Virus record (IMG/VR): IMGVR_UViG_3300008116_008172
Span: 1-57,738 of that record
DNA from: a virus
Strand: one strand, 5' to 3'
Length of the DNA: 57,738 nucleotides
Below, in pieces: positions 7,918-17,143 of this stretch; within the stretch, counting starts at the first letter, position 1; every line of letters begins with the position of its first letter. The translations under genes were made by a program, and so were the position numbers. The notes beneath the pieces are model-generated. The model did no database searches and was not told where the DNA came from. It worked only from the letters and a program-made list of their open reading frames with translations.

Positions 7918-8667
7918 ATGAAAAAATCAGAACTAAAATCACTACTTAAAATCATCGTTGAAGAAGTTCAATTTGCCACCAAAAAAGGAAAGTTGTCCGA
8001 AGGCAAAGGACTTTCTGGAATGAAGAAAGCACCAGAATCAACCGAACACACAGAGAAAGTTGCAGATTCAAAAGATCTTACGGGTGGCGCACCTGTTGAA
8101 AAAGAAGAAGGTAAAAAACTTCCCGTGGTCAAGAAGCCATCCAACCCACAAAAAGTTGGAGATCTTAAGGAAGAAATCTTAAAGATGATCCGCGAAGAAA
8201 TTGACGAAATGGCTCGGGTCAAAGGAGCGGTTGGATCAAAGTTCAAAGTTCAAGATTCAAATTCACCAACAGGATGGTCTGTTAAAGGACACAAAACAAT
8301 TCCAGATGGTACACCAACAGAAGCACCAAAAGGACCATATGTTCCAAAAGGAACAGGTATGGGTCGTCCATCAAAGACAGATACATCTGTAGGAGCAGAA
8401 CCAACCGAAGCAGCAAATTCAAAAATCGTTGTGATCTTTGATGGTGACAATCTTGGTGAACTTGACATGAACAGAGTAAAAGGTTCACTCATGGGATATG
8501 TAAAATCATTCTTGGGTGGAAACAATGTATTCTTGGACATATACAAAATTGATCCATCAGTTCAAGCAAAGCTTGATGAATTGAGCGACATGTACTCTGA
8601 TGGGAAATTGTCAGTTGGTACAGAACTAAATCTTATCGTTGATAAAGACACCGTAAAGGCGGTTTGA
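7918..8667 (+). CDS. MKKSEL-type protein 4
   Basis: 249 aa. The leader MKKSELKSLLKIIVEEV has I-V-E as a possible gp21-type cleavage site. A second amphipathic helix, EEILKMIREEIDEMARVKG, lies near residues 85-105 with its own I-R-E. The middle is Pro/Gly/Thr-rich and probably flexible. The last 80 residues (from about SKIVVIFDGDN) look like a small alpha/beta domain. No known family. It follows the Cys-rich gene by 20 nt and belongs to the same candidate internal-protein block. Confidence 0.7.
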   Translation: MKKSELKSLLKIIVEEVQFATKKGKLSEGKGLSGMKKAPESTEHTEKVADSKDLTGGAPVEKEEGKKLPVVKKPSNPQKVGDLKEEILKMIREEIDEMARVKGAVGSKFKVQDSNSPTGWSVKGHKTIPDGTPTEAPKGPYVPKGTGMGRPSKTDTSVGAEPTEAANSKIVVIFDGDNLGELDMNRVKGSLMGYVKSFLGGNNVFLDIYKIDPSVQAKLDELSDMYSDGKLSVGTELNLIVDKDTVKAV

Positions 8668-8678
8668 TATACAAACAT

Positions 8679-9659
8679 ATGAAGAAATTAGCCACATCAC
8701 TACTAACGGTTTTATTGGTTTCAGGATGCGCGTTGCCAAGTCTGCCAAAGATGCCAAGCATGCCAAGCATGCCAAGCTTTGGTAAAAAAGCAGAAGCAAC
8801 TGTCGCTCCTTCTCAGCCAAAAGAACCAGAAGTAAATGTGGCTGCTATGGTGGCTGCACAAGCTGCAAAAGAAGCAATGGAAAAAACTGCTTTGGTTGAA
8901 CAAAAAGCCGCTGAAGACAAAAAGAAAATGGAAGAAGAATATGCCAAGCTAAAAGCTGAAACTATCAAGGCATATGATGATCTGAAGAAAAAAGACCAAG
9001 AAAACTTCGATAAGATTGCTGAGTTGAACTATGGTGTATATCATGTTACACAAGAAAAGAAGAAAATAGATATCAACACAACTATTGCCCATTTGCGTTC
9101 AAAAGAAATAATGATGCGTACAGACAAATTGTCTGACGAGAAAAAAGCAGCAATTCAAAAAGAAATTCTTGAAGAAAAAGCAAAGACAGTAGATCAATTG
9201 TATATTCAATATAAGGCAACAATAGATCTTGCTGTAAATCAAAAAGCAGCACTTGATGAAGCAGATCAATTGATTCAACAAAAAGAAAAAGAAAAAACTG
9301 CTTTGAAGGAAGCAAATAGAATTGCGCTTGAAAAAGCAGAAGCAGAGAAAAAAGCAGAAGTTGAAAGAGTTAGAAAAGAAGCAGCAGATCAAGTTCGTTT
9401 GCTAAAAGAAGCACAACAAGCACAATTGATGCAAATGATGATTTATGGCCTTGGTGGATTAGGATTGATATTCTTGATACTTGGTGTTTTGATAAGAAGC
9501 ATATCGTTTATCATATCAGCAGTAATGTTCCTTGGTCTAGCATACTTCGCAGCAAGCGTTCCTATGTGGGTCATAGGTGCTGTAGCAGGAGTTTCAATAC
9601 TAGGGATGGGATTGGCTCAACTTCTATTTAAATCAAAGAAAAAAGAAGCGGCCAAATAA
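8679..9659 (+). CDS. Lipoprotein with periplasmic coiled coil and C-terminal membrane helices (spanin-like topology)
   Basis: 326 aa from the ATG at 8679; a TTG at 8664 would add five residues and spoil the signal peptide. The signal ends in the lipobox LVSG-Cys17, with Ala at +2, compatible with the outer membrane. A Met-Pro-Ser repeat follows, then a charged coiled coil (about 55-240), then about three hydrophobic segments (about 247-320) and a Lys-rich end. A lipid anchor at the N-terminus and a membrane anchor at the C-terminus is the layout of unimolecular spanins, which fuse inner and outer membranes at lysis. One helix is usual there, three are not, so function is uncertain. Confidence 0.7.
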   Translation: MKKLATSLLTVLLVSGCALPSLPKMPSMPSMPSFGKKAEATVAPSQPKEPEVNVAAMVAAQAAKEAMEKTALVEQKAAEDKKKMEEEYAKLKAETIKAYDDLKKKDQENFDKIAELNYGVYHVTQEKKKIDINTTIAHLRSKEIMMRTDKLSDEKKAAIQKEILEEKAKTVDQLYIQYKATIDLAVNQKAALDEADQLIQQKEKEKTALKEANRIALEKAEAEKKAEVERVRKEAADQVRLLKEAQQAQLMQMMIYGLGGLGLIFLILGVLIRSISFIISAVMFLGLAYFAASVPMWVIGAVAGVSILGMGLAQLLFKSKKKEAAK

Positions 9660-9716
9660 ATTGTTTTTATATATACGGAAAACTTTGTGTAATCCATATA
9701 TATGATAAACAACTGT

Positions 9717-9724
9717 TATAAATA
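9717..9724 (+). promoter_or_regulatory. TATAAATA element (T4 late promoter match)
   Basis: A perfect match to the T4 late promoter octamer, but it ends only two bases before the ATG at 9727. A T4-like start point would fall inside the gene, so either the transcript is leaderless or the match is fortuitous. Confidence 0.35.
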
Positions 9725-9726
9725 TT

Positions 9727-10578
9727 ATGTCAGACACAACTATTCCTATTGCCAAATCTCTTATACCCAATGCAGCAGTAAAGGCTGCATATGAGCAAAA
9801 TCAAGCAGAAGCATCAAAGCCAACTCTACCTACTCTAACAGTAGAGTTGCCATCCAAGGGACTATTCTATCCAACCAATCATCCATTGTCTAATGGTAAG
9901 ATTGAAATATATCAAGTTACTGCACGACATGAAGATATTCTTAGCAATACAAATTTGCTAAGAAAAGGAACAGTATTGGATGAATTTCTGAAGGCACTTA
10001 TTGCTACACCAAATGTAGGCATCAATGATCTTTTGATTGGAGACAAAAATGCATTGTTCATTGCTGCACGCCGTAGTGCATATGGTGATTCATACACAAC
10101 AAAAATCAAGTGCCCAGAATGTGGCGCTGAATCAAATGTAGATATTGATCTTGGTAAGATCGGACCAAAGCAGTTGGCAAATAATATTTCACCAGACAAA
10201 CTTGCATTCGAATTGCCAAATTCAAAGAAGACTGTTGTGTTCTCATTGCTCACACACAAGGATGAAGCAGACATTGATGCTGAAATCAAAGCGTTGGCAA
10301 AGTTTGGTGCCAAGAATACAACCACACCAGAAATCACCACACGATTGAAATATACCATCAAGGCAATTGATGGCAACGCTGACCGTGGTCGTATCAAGAA
10401 CTTTGTTGATAATGAACTCACCGCCAAGGACAGTCTTGCACTACGCAGACATGTTCGTGAAATTACACCAGATATGGACATGAACTTTGATTTCACATGT
10501 CCAGAATGCGGTCATCAAGCAAGAATCACAGTTCCATTGGGTGCTAATTTCTTTTGGCCTAATGTATCAGACAATTGA
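9727..10578 (+). CDS. gp26: Baseplate hub protein, T4 gp26-like (paralogue A)
   Basis: 283 aa of the T4 baseplate gp26 type. The family opening LPSKGLFYPTNHPLSNGKI is at about residues 43-61, followed by the helical part with DILSNTNLLRKG. Two Cys pairs, CPEC near residue 125 and CPEC with GHQAR near residue 259, probably form one zinc site. In T4 the gene belongs to the hub assembly block. It heads a run of tail genes here and is followed by a shorter paralogue. Function as a baseplate or assembly protein follows from family and context. Confidence 0.8.
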   Translation: MSDTTIPIAKSLIPNAAVKAAYEQNQAEASKPTLPTLTVELPSKGLFYPTNHPLSNGKIEIYQVTARHEDILSNTNLLRKGTVLDEFLKALIATPNVGINDLLIGDKNALFIAARRSAYGDSYTTKIKCPECGAESNVDIDLGKIGPKQLANNISPDKLAFELPNSKKTVVFSLLTHKDEADIDAEIKALAKFGAKNTTTPEITTRLKYTIKAIDGNADRGRIKNFVDNELTAKDSLALRRHVREITPDMDMNFDFTCPECGHQARITVPLGANFFWPNVSDN

Positions 10579-10586
10579 TATGAAAT

Positions 10587-11345
10587 GTGAATCTGCGTGC
10601 TGAGATAATAGATCTTGCATCAGAGGGATATTTTTATCCAAGCAGTTCAATATTGTCTTATGGAAAAGTTTCCATATTGCCCATAACGGGCGAGGTGGAA
10701 GAATTGCTTGCCAATGCTAATTTGGCCAAGCGAGGTTTGCTTGAAGACATATTTTTGAATGTGATTGTTGATGGCGGTGTCAACAAGGATGAATTGCTGC
10801 AATGTGACAAAGAGGCTATATTGCTTAATCTTAGAATTGCAAATTATGGCTCGCAGACAAAAATGAAAGCAGTGTGTAGTGATTGTGATAATGAATATGA
10901 GCAAAACATATCATTCGCTTTCAGATCAAAGCCATTTAACTTTTTGAAATGCGAGAAAGGAAATAACAAACTTGTATATACATTTCCAAAGTGCAAAAAG
11001 AATGTATACTTCAGATTGCCCACATGTTCAGAATATCAGATATACAAGAAAGAAGGTTGGCTATCTTTGGCAAAAAAGATAACAATAGAAATAGATGATG
11101 TAAGTGACATATCAAATTTCTATGAATATGAACTGAGTGCAACTGATAGCAAGTTGTTCAGAAAATATTTTGAAGAGAACACACCGGGGTATATAAGCAA
11201 AATAGCACTAACATGCCCACAATGTAATACATCATCAACTATGAACATGGACATAGATGTTGATATATTTGGCATAAAACCAGAAAGCAAGATGAACATT
11301 CATGCCGAAATATTTGATTATAATATAATAAACATTTGTATATAA
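10587..11345 (+). CDS. Baseplate protein, T4 gp26-like (paralogue B)
   Basis: 252 aa, homologous to the preceding gene: ASEGYFYPSSSILSYGKVSI matches the LPSKGLFYP opening, ANANLAKRGLLED matches SNTNLLRKG, and CSDC near residue 94 and CPQC near residue 207 match its Cys pairs. The start is taken as GTG at 10587, because the overlapping ATG at 10585 is followed at once by TGA and no other start precedes the conserved opening. It ends directly against the tape measure gene. Either a second hub component or a specialised chaperone. Confidence 0.75.
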   Translation: MNLRAEIIDLASEGYFYPSSSILSYGKVSILPITGEVEELLANANLAKRGLLEDIFLNVIVDGGVNKDELLQCDKEAILLNLRIANYGSQTKMKAVCSDCDNEYEQNISFAFRSKPFNFLKCEKGNNKLVYTFPKCKKNVYFRLPTCSEYQIYKKEGWLSLAKKITIEIDDVSDISNFYEYELSATDSKLFRKYFEENTPGYISKIALTCPQCNTSSTMNMDIDVDIFGIKPESKMNIHAEIFDYNIINICI

Positions 11346-13196
11346 ATGGCAGACGACGACATAAAGTCCAAACTGGAAGATTACGAAAAGTATCAACGTT
11401 CTATATCCAACCTATCTGGTGAATGGGCGGATGATTTAGATAGAATTGTCGATCTGAGCAATAAACTTGGAAGCAGAGTAAGAAGTACTTTCAGCGATCT
11501 TCAAAAATCAAAAGCGGAATATGCTCAATCGTTGGACAAAGTAAAGCAGTTGGAAGTTGCGTTGAAATCAAATGGAAGAGAAGTTGCGGCATTAATAGCC
11601 GCTCAAACCGAGAACAATAGAATTTTGGAAGAAAGACAAGTGCTTTTGAATGAAGAGGCTATGTCAAGAGAACAAATTGCTAAGATCGAAAGAGAGCAAA
11701 TGCGTAACTCAGGGGCTCAATTAGCAAACACGCAAGCTTTGATAGATGTAAGAAAACAGCAAATAGGAGTTCAAGATAAGTTTAAAAAATTGGAAGAAAT
11801 GATGGTTGAGGAACAACTTAATGGTATCACCAATCAAGAAAAATATAACGGACTGTTACAGCGCCATGCATATCTTTCAAAAAGAATAACTGAGCTTCAC
11901 CAAAAAGAAGTTAGCTATATAGGCGACGCCGCTAGGTTGGCTGATCGTGGTTTAGAATTAAGTAAGCAACAAGTGATGGTAAAAAGCAGACTTGGTGCAA
12001 TAGAAAAAAAACTTTCGGATGATGCATCAAAGTATGCAAAAGCTGACGAACGAAAAGTAGAAATTGAAAATCAGATAAATACATTGCTTCAAAAAGGAAA
12101 AGCAATGCGTCAAGAAAAGAATGAGCTTGATGAAAAGAATGCAAAACTTCTTGAAAAGATAAATGATCTCACAGCAAAATGGACATTGCTAAATTTGTTG
12201 AAGATGGGATATGACCGTTTTGTTCAACTGGATAAAGCCGCAGAAAATTTTAGAAGAACAACTGGATTCACAAATACGCAGATGGTAGAATTGCGTAAGA
12301 ATGTTGAATCAGTTAACAAAGACTTTGCTGCGCTTGGAGTCACTATCGAAAATGCATACAAAGCAGCACAAGCACTTACTGATGTATTTGGCAGAACATC
12401 TCTTGTTACAAAAGATGCCATAGAAAATATTGCATTGATGAGTGCAAATCTTGGTGTTGTTGAAGCCGATGCCGCCGAGGCATTGTCGATCTTCCAAGGA
12501 ATGGGTGGCGCAACGCAGGAAGTTGCAATGAATACCATGATGGCTGGAGCCGCATTGTCTGAAAAGACAGGTGTACCATTCAGTAAAGTGATGGGAGATA
12601 TTGCAAAATCGTCCGGTACTACTGCAATGCTTCTTGGAACTACGCCAAGTAAACTAATGAAGGCGGCGATTGCCGCCAGAGCACTTGGTACAGACCTTAA
12701 TACAATCGCAGCACAACAGGAAAAACTGTTGAATTATTCTGATAGCATCAACAGTGAACTTGAAGCAAGTGCATTACTGGGCAGAAGTATTTCATTCCAA
12801 AGAGCAAGACAACTTGCATATGAAGGTAAAGTTGAAGAATCAGCAAAAGCCACACTTGATATGGTCAAGCAAGCTGGTGACTTCAATGAAATGAACATAT
12901 ATCAACGCAAGGCACTTGCTGCTGCGTCTGGTATGGAATTGAAGGATTTGACCAAGATGATGGCGGTCGAAGTGCAAAAGAATGAGATTAGAATGAAAGG
13001 AACGGATGAACAAAAGGAACAGCTTAAGATGCAAGAAGCTGAACTTGAAAAGCTTCGCAAAACAAATGATCTCACAAAGGACAGCGTGTTGGAAGAAAAC
13101 AAGAAAGCAATTGCACAGGCAAAGAGTTGGTCAAAATACTTATACCAGCGTTCAAACTTCTTTCACTTGTTGTCAAAGGCATTGCACCAATCATAA
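11346..13196 (+). CDS. Tape measure protein, N-terminal part
   Basis: 616 aa. Residues 1-280 are a long coiled coil with little Pro. Residues about 290-560 are an Ala/Gly/Met-rich helical domain (TTGFTNTQMVELRKNV, then GGATQEVAMNTMMAGAAL) typical of phage tail tape measure proteins, which set tail length and occupy the tube. The frame ends in a non-homologous tail (YLYQRSNFFHLLSKALHQS). The natural hydrophobic continuation is in the -1 frame as the next open frame. Position after gp26-like genes and before a gp48-like gene matches T4 gp29. A single missing base near 13133-13136 would join the two. Confidence 0.75.
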   Translation: MADDDIKSKLEDYEKYQRSISNLSGEWADDLDRIVDLSNKLGSRVRSTFSDLQKSKAEYAQSLDKVKQLEVALKSNGREVAALIAAQTENNRILEERQVLLNEEAMSREQIAKIEREQMRNSGAQLANTQALIDVRKQQIGVQDKFKKLEEMMVEEQLNGITNQEKYNGLLQRHAYLSKRITELHQKEVSYIGDAARLADRGLELSKQQVMVKSRLGAIEKKLSDDASKYAKADERKVEIENQINTLLQKGKAMRQEKNELDEKNAKLLEKINDLTAKWTLLNLLKMGYDRFVQLDKAAENFRRTTGFTNTQMVELRKNVESVNKDFAALGVTIENAYKAAQALTDVFGRTSLVTKDAIENIALMSANLGVVEADAAEALSIFQGMGGATQEVAMNTMMAGAALSEKTGVPFSKVMGDIAKSSGTTAMLLGTTPSKLMKAAIAARALGTDLNTIAAQQEKLLNYSDSINSELEASALLGRSISFQRARQLAYEGKVEESAKATLDMVKQAGDFNEMNIYQRKALAAASGMELKDLTKMMAVEVQKNEIRMKGTDEQKEQLKMQEAELEKLRKTNDLTKDSVLEENKKAIAQAKSWSKYLYQRSNFFHLLSKALHQS

Positions 13197-14617
13197 AAGG
13201 AATGGTATATCCGTTCCAATATATAGCAGAGAAAATTTCAGAATGGACAGATGGTCTTGACGTTGCATTGAATACATCCAAAAAATTCAAAGAGTTTTTT
13301 GAAAACGATGTAGTAAAAGCTATATTAGGTATTGCTGGAGCCGGAATTTTATACAAGGTATTTTTTGGATCGGGCGGACCATTAAAATTGATGAGCATGT
13401 TGTCTACTCCATTCAAATATGCGAAAGACGCTATAAGTGGAATGATGGGCAAAGGTGCAGTAGATCCATCCAAAGGATTATCTGATATATCAAAGGGAGC
13501 GGAGAAAGTTCCATCAAAGTCTGGTGTTAAAGATTTTCTATCTGATCTTGCATCTGGCTTGAAAAAGATGGGAGATGGTAAAGTACTATTTGGTGCATTG
13601 AACTTGATACCTTCGTCAATTGGATTGATTGCAATGATACCAGCAGCAATTGGTATGGCGGCAATTGGTGTAACTGGAGGACTGTTTGCAGTTGGAGCCA
13701 AAGGATTGGCACAAGGTCTTTCTGCACTAGCAAATCCTAAAGTTCTACTTGGTACGCTTGCATTACTTGGAATTGGTGGAGCATTTGCACTGTTTGGTTT
13801 GGGTGCAAAACTTGTTGCCGATGCATTTGTATCAATCGCAGCAGTAATACCAGAAGCTATTGTTCCACTTACTCAACTTGCATTATTGTCTCCACTTCTT
13901 TATGTCGCGGCAGGTGGAATTGGAGCACTTGCTGTTGGATTGGGAGTTTTAGCAGCGGCAACAATTCCTGCAACAGTTGCTTCGGTGGGAATATACGTTA
14001 TTGCAAAGTCCGTAGAAAAACTTGGAAACAGTTTTGAACAAGTATCCAAGAACACAATTTCGTTGGCAAAATCAATTCCTACTGTAATCAATCCTATAAA
14101 GCAATTTGCTTCAATAAACATGAAGGAAACTGCGGAAGGAATGATGATGTTGAGTAATTCACTTGCTTCGTTTGGTGTTGGGTCTGCGGTTGCCGGTATA
14201 GGTTCATTTGTTGGAAATTTCTTGGGAGGCGATCCTATAGCAAAAATGGAAAAACTAGCATCCATCAGCGACAGACTTAAAGATGCAGCATCAGCAATAA
14301 GTTCAATTGCGTCAGCGACTAGTAGATTTAGTGCAGTAGATAGTTTTGCAAAATCGGTAGGAGTGTTGGCCGACTCATTAAATAAACTCACAGATTCACT
14401 TGGCGACATAAAAACAGAAGAACTTGCCAAACTTTCTACAATAGCAGGCGCAACGGGTGCAAGAACAGAAGCAGCACCAGCCGCAACAACAATGTCCACA
14501 GAAGGTATAGAAGCAAAATTGGATAAATTAACTGAATTATTGGTAGGTGGTGCAGTCAAAGTATACATTGATGGAAAGAATGTAAGTGCTGTAGTCGCCA
14601 ACACTGCGGGCAGATAA
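13127..14617 (+). CDS. Tape measure protein, C-terminal part (-1 frame)
   Basis: 496 aa if begun at TTG 13127, overlapping the preceding gene by 70 bases with no good ribosome binding site. It is strongly hydrophobic and Gly/Ala-rich (several predicted membrane-like segments between about residues 160 and 300), as usual for the middle and end of tape measure proteins, and starts LVKILIPAFKLLSLVVKG, a plausible continuation of the upstream protein. I interpret it as the second half of one 1,090-aa protein, separated by a frameshift (error, programmed or true split). Confidence 0.65.
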   Translation: MVKILIPAFKLLSLVVKGIAPIIKGMVYPFQYIAEKISEWTDGLDVALNTSKKFKEFFENDVVKAILGIAGAGILYKVFFGSGGPLKLMSMLSTPFKYAKDAISGMMGKGAVDPSKGLSDISKGAEKVPSKSGVKDFLSDLASGLKKMGDGKVLFGALNLIPSSIGLIAMIPAAIGMAAIGVTGGLFAVGAKGLAQGLSALANPKVLLGTLALLGIGGAFALFGLGAKLVADAFVSIAAVIPEAIVPLTQLALLSPLLYVAAGGIGALAVGLGVLAAATIPATVASVGIYVIAKSVEKLGNSFEQVSKNTISLAKSIPTVINPIKQFASINMKETAEGMMMLSNSLASFGVGSAVAGIGSFVGNFLGGDPIAKMEKLASISDRLKDAASAISSIASATSRFSAVDSFAKSVGVLADSLNKLTDSLGDIKTEELAKLSTIAGATGARTEAAPAATTMSTEGIEAKLDKLTELLVGGAVKVYIDGKNVSAVVANTAGR

Positions 14618-14629
14618 TACTTATATGAT

Positions 14630-16828
14630 ATGATACAAGATGCTCCAATACCAAAGCCATTAAGTCCGATCCAAAGAATTACAGCGGACGAGCGTCTTGC
14701 AACGTTTCAAGCACAATCCAACAGTATATACAACAAGTATACTCCGTTTACAACATATAGCATAGGTCCATCACAGCCATTCATATACACAAAGATCAGC
14801 GACTCTACAATATTAAAGAACTTTACAAAGTATGACACATATGCTGCGCCGATTGGTTCAACGGCGAGAGATGTTAAGCGTATTGGACAATATTCAATAT
14901 CAGGAAATGGAATACTATATCTTGGCAAACAGTTATATCTTCAGAAAGAAAATGCATTCAATGAAACCAGAATATACAATCCACTTAGTTTGCTAAAAGC
15001 AACAGCAAGACCTGCGTCACTTGGATTGATTGATTATCCACAAAGACATTTGGAAACAAGTGGTGGACTATTGAATTTCTTCAAGGACGCATTGCTAAGT
15101 ACAATTGGTTTTGAGAATAAGGATTCGAAAACACCAACAATAGAAGGAACCGCCACTGGAAGAAATGGTCAAACTCCATATGCTTCTTATGTTGGTGCAC
15201 ATGGCGGAGCAAGAGCGGGTTTGATGCGACTTGGAACAGCATCAGCAGCAAGTTCAATTTTTGAATCAACATGGGTTACAAATCCAAGTCAAGGTAGTAC
15301 AAATGGAGGATTTTTAGCAAACCTTGGAAGATCATTAGTTAACAAGCTTAAATCTCTTATACCAAGCACAAATCCACTAGGAGCATTTGGCGGAACAAGT
15401 TCAGAAGCATGGGAATTCAGACCAGAATACAAGAAGGGTAAAGATGGAATATATTACGCATTCTTGGCAGACAATTCTGGATTTATGACAGTGAATGCAC
15501 CAGCATCTCAGCTGTTCTATAACGATAGAACATTTGCTTCTGCAAATGCCGCGCAAAGATCAACAGTAAAAATAGCCAGTGATTTTCACAAATATTATCC
15601 ACAAAAACAAGCAGACGCAAGCAGCAGAGTTTGGTATGCGAACCCATCAAAAATTTCAGAAGACTCGGTTGGTATAACAGATGTTGATGGAAATAAGAAC
15701 AACTTAAAAAGTCTTCATGAAAGAATGGTTAAGTCAATCAGTGCGTTCCAAAACCCAACAGCAAATCAGTTCAGAAGATCCGCAGAAAGATACAGCGAAG
15801 TAAAAGACTCAAAAGGAAACAAGTATCCAACATACAATGATATTCCAACTTATGGTGAAGAAAATAAGTATGAATTGAGAATTGAAAATATCAAAGGAGC
15901 AATACCAATACGTAAGAGAGGATTTTCTGAGGCAACTTCATTCGCCAATATTAGCAACGGAAAAACAACAGGCGAAGATTCATATAATACGTTGGAAGCA
16001 ATAAGTGGAAAAAGAGACACCATACCAAAAGAACTACTTGATGCAGATCCAAATCAGTCGAAAGATTTGATATTTTTCTATTTCTATGATCTTATTAATG
16101 AAATGTATATTCCATTCAGAGCAACAATTAAAGGATTAAGCGACCAACATAATGCTGAATGGGAAGAAATTTCATATATTGGCAGAGCAGACAAGCTTTT
16201 CATGTACAAAGGATTTTCCAGAGATGTTAATTTTTCATTCACTGTATATGCAAACAGCGCCAAGGAAATGCTGCCAATGTGGGAAAGAATCAATTACTTG
16301 GTTGGATTAACAAGACCAAGCAAATACACTGCACTACCAAACAAGCCAATGACTGCAAAACAAAAACAAGAATTATTGGGTAATGCAACTGAAGCATTGA
16401 ATTTGGCCAACGAGGTAGGTGACGTTGGTGGACAGGAAGCAGCAAACACCAGAATAGAAGAGTTGAACAAAATAAACTCGAATGAGACAACTGGTAGAGA
16501 AGGAAAGTTCATATATCCTCCAATGACCACATTCAGACTTGGAGACATGTACGTTGATCAACCTTGCATATTAAGCAGTGTTGGTGTTAATATTTCAGAC
16601 GATGCAAATTGGGAATCTCTTCGCGCCGATGATTATTCATACATATACAAGCAATATAGCGATGACATAATTTCAAAGGGAACAAAGTCTCGCCAACTGC
16701 CATTGCAAGTTGATGTATCCGTCACATTAAAGATTCTTGAAAAGGCACTTTCACTAGGAAAGAATGCACACTTCGGAAAAACAGAATATGATTTCTCTGG
16801 AAATGAAACCAAGAGGTGGGTACTATGA
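14630..16828 (+). CDS. gp48: Baseplate tail-tube initiator, gp48-like
   Basis: 732 aa. The C-terminal third carries the pattern I associate with T4 gp48/gp54-type proteins that cap the baseplate and start tube assembly: MYIPFRATIKGLSDQ, AEWEEISYIGRADKLFMYKG, then FSFTVYANSAKEMLPMWERINYLVGL and a late VDVSVTLKIL strand resembling the tube fold. The first 430 residues are Gly/Ser/Asn-rich and larger than in T4 (gp48 is about 360 aa), so extra domains are present. It follows the tape measure gene and overlaps the gp53-like gene by four bases. Confidence 0.7.
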   Translation: MIQDAPIPKPLSPIQRITADERLATFQAQSNSIYNKYTPFTTYSIGPSQPFIYTKISDSTILKNFTKYDTYAAPIGSTARDVKRIGQYSISGNGILYLGKQLYLQKENAFNETRIYNPLSLLKATARPASLGLIDYPQRHLETSGGLLNFFKDALLSTIGFENKDSKTPTIEGTATGRNGQTPYASYVGAHGGARAGLMRLGTASAASSIFESTWVTNPSQGSTNGGFLANLGRSLVNKLKSLIPSTNPLGAFGGTSSEAWEFRPEYKKGKDGIYYAFLADNSGFMTVNAPASQLFYNDRTFASANAAQRSTVKIASDFHKYYPQKQADASSRVWYANPSKISEDSVGITDVDGNKNNLKSLHERMVKSISAFQNPTANQFRRSAERYSEVKDSKGNKYPTYNDIPTYGEENKYELRIENIKGAIPIRKRGFSEATSFANISNGKTTGEDSYNTLEAISGKRDTIPKELLDADPNQSKDLIFFYFYDLINEMYIPFRATIKGLSDQHNAEWEEISYIGRADKLFMYKGFSRDVNFSFTVYANSAKEMLPMWERINYLVGLTRPSKYTALPNKPMTAKQKQELLGNATEALNLANEVGDVGGQEAANTRIEELNKINSNETTGREGKFIYPPMTTFRLGDMYVDQPCILSSVGVNISDDANWESLRADDYSYIYKQYSDDIISKGTKSRQLPLQVDVSVTLKILEKALSLGKNAHFGKTEYDFSGNETKRWVL

Positions 16829-17127
16829 ACAGATATACTCCAACCAGCAACAATGTTTTCAATAGATATGATGGTAAAAGAGTGTTTAGAACTACTCGAT
16901 ATCCAAAAATACCATTCTACTACGACGACATATACATAATAGCAACAGAAACAGACTATTTAGATAGCATGGCACAGAAGTACTACAAAGATCCATCACT
17001 TTGGTGGATACTTGCTCAAGCCAATGGAATCAAAGGAACACTTAAAGCTCCAACAGGAAAACAAATGAGAGTACCACAGCGAGTGGATTTGATAGTCACA
17101 AATTTTACAAAAGCAAACGCAGTTTAA
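16825..17127 (+). CDS. gp53: Baseplate wedge protein gp53-like (LysM-type domain)
   Basis: 100 aa from the ATG at 16825 in an ATGA overlap; a GTG at 16816 is less likely. Residues about 37-88 are LysM-like: ETDYLDSMAQKYYKDPSLWWILAQANGI and a closing MRVPQ, as in T4 gp53, a wedge protein that binds near the hub. T4 gp53 is longer (about 196 aa), so this is a short version limited to the LysM-like core. Context within the baseplate block supports the call. Confidence 0.75.
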   Translation: MNRYTPTSNNVFNRYDGKRVFRTTRYPKIPFYYDDIYIIATETDYLDSMAQKYYKDPSLWWILAQANGIKGTLKAPTGKQMRVPQRVDLIVTNFTKANAV

Positions 17128-17143
17128 AATCGTTACATAATTT

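Noticed and set aside
9912-10496. 194-aa minus-strand frame opposite the gp26-like gene
   Set aside because: Overlaps a confident gene completely and shows no domain or ribosome binding site.
13127-13196. Programmed -1 slippery site in the tape measure overlap
   Set aside because: No X-XXY-YYZ heptamer in frame within the overlap; AAAA at 13133-13136 is the only weak candidate.
13072-14604. Long antisense frames opposite the tape measure (13072-13701 and 13900-14604)
   Set aside because: They are shadows of a low-complexity hydrophobic gene; no start context, no motif, and they cover a clear + strand gene.
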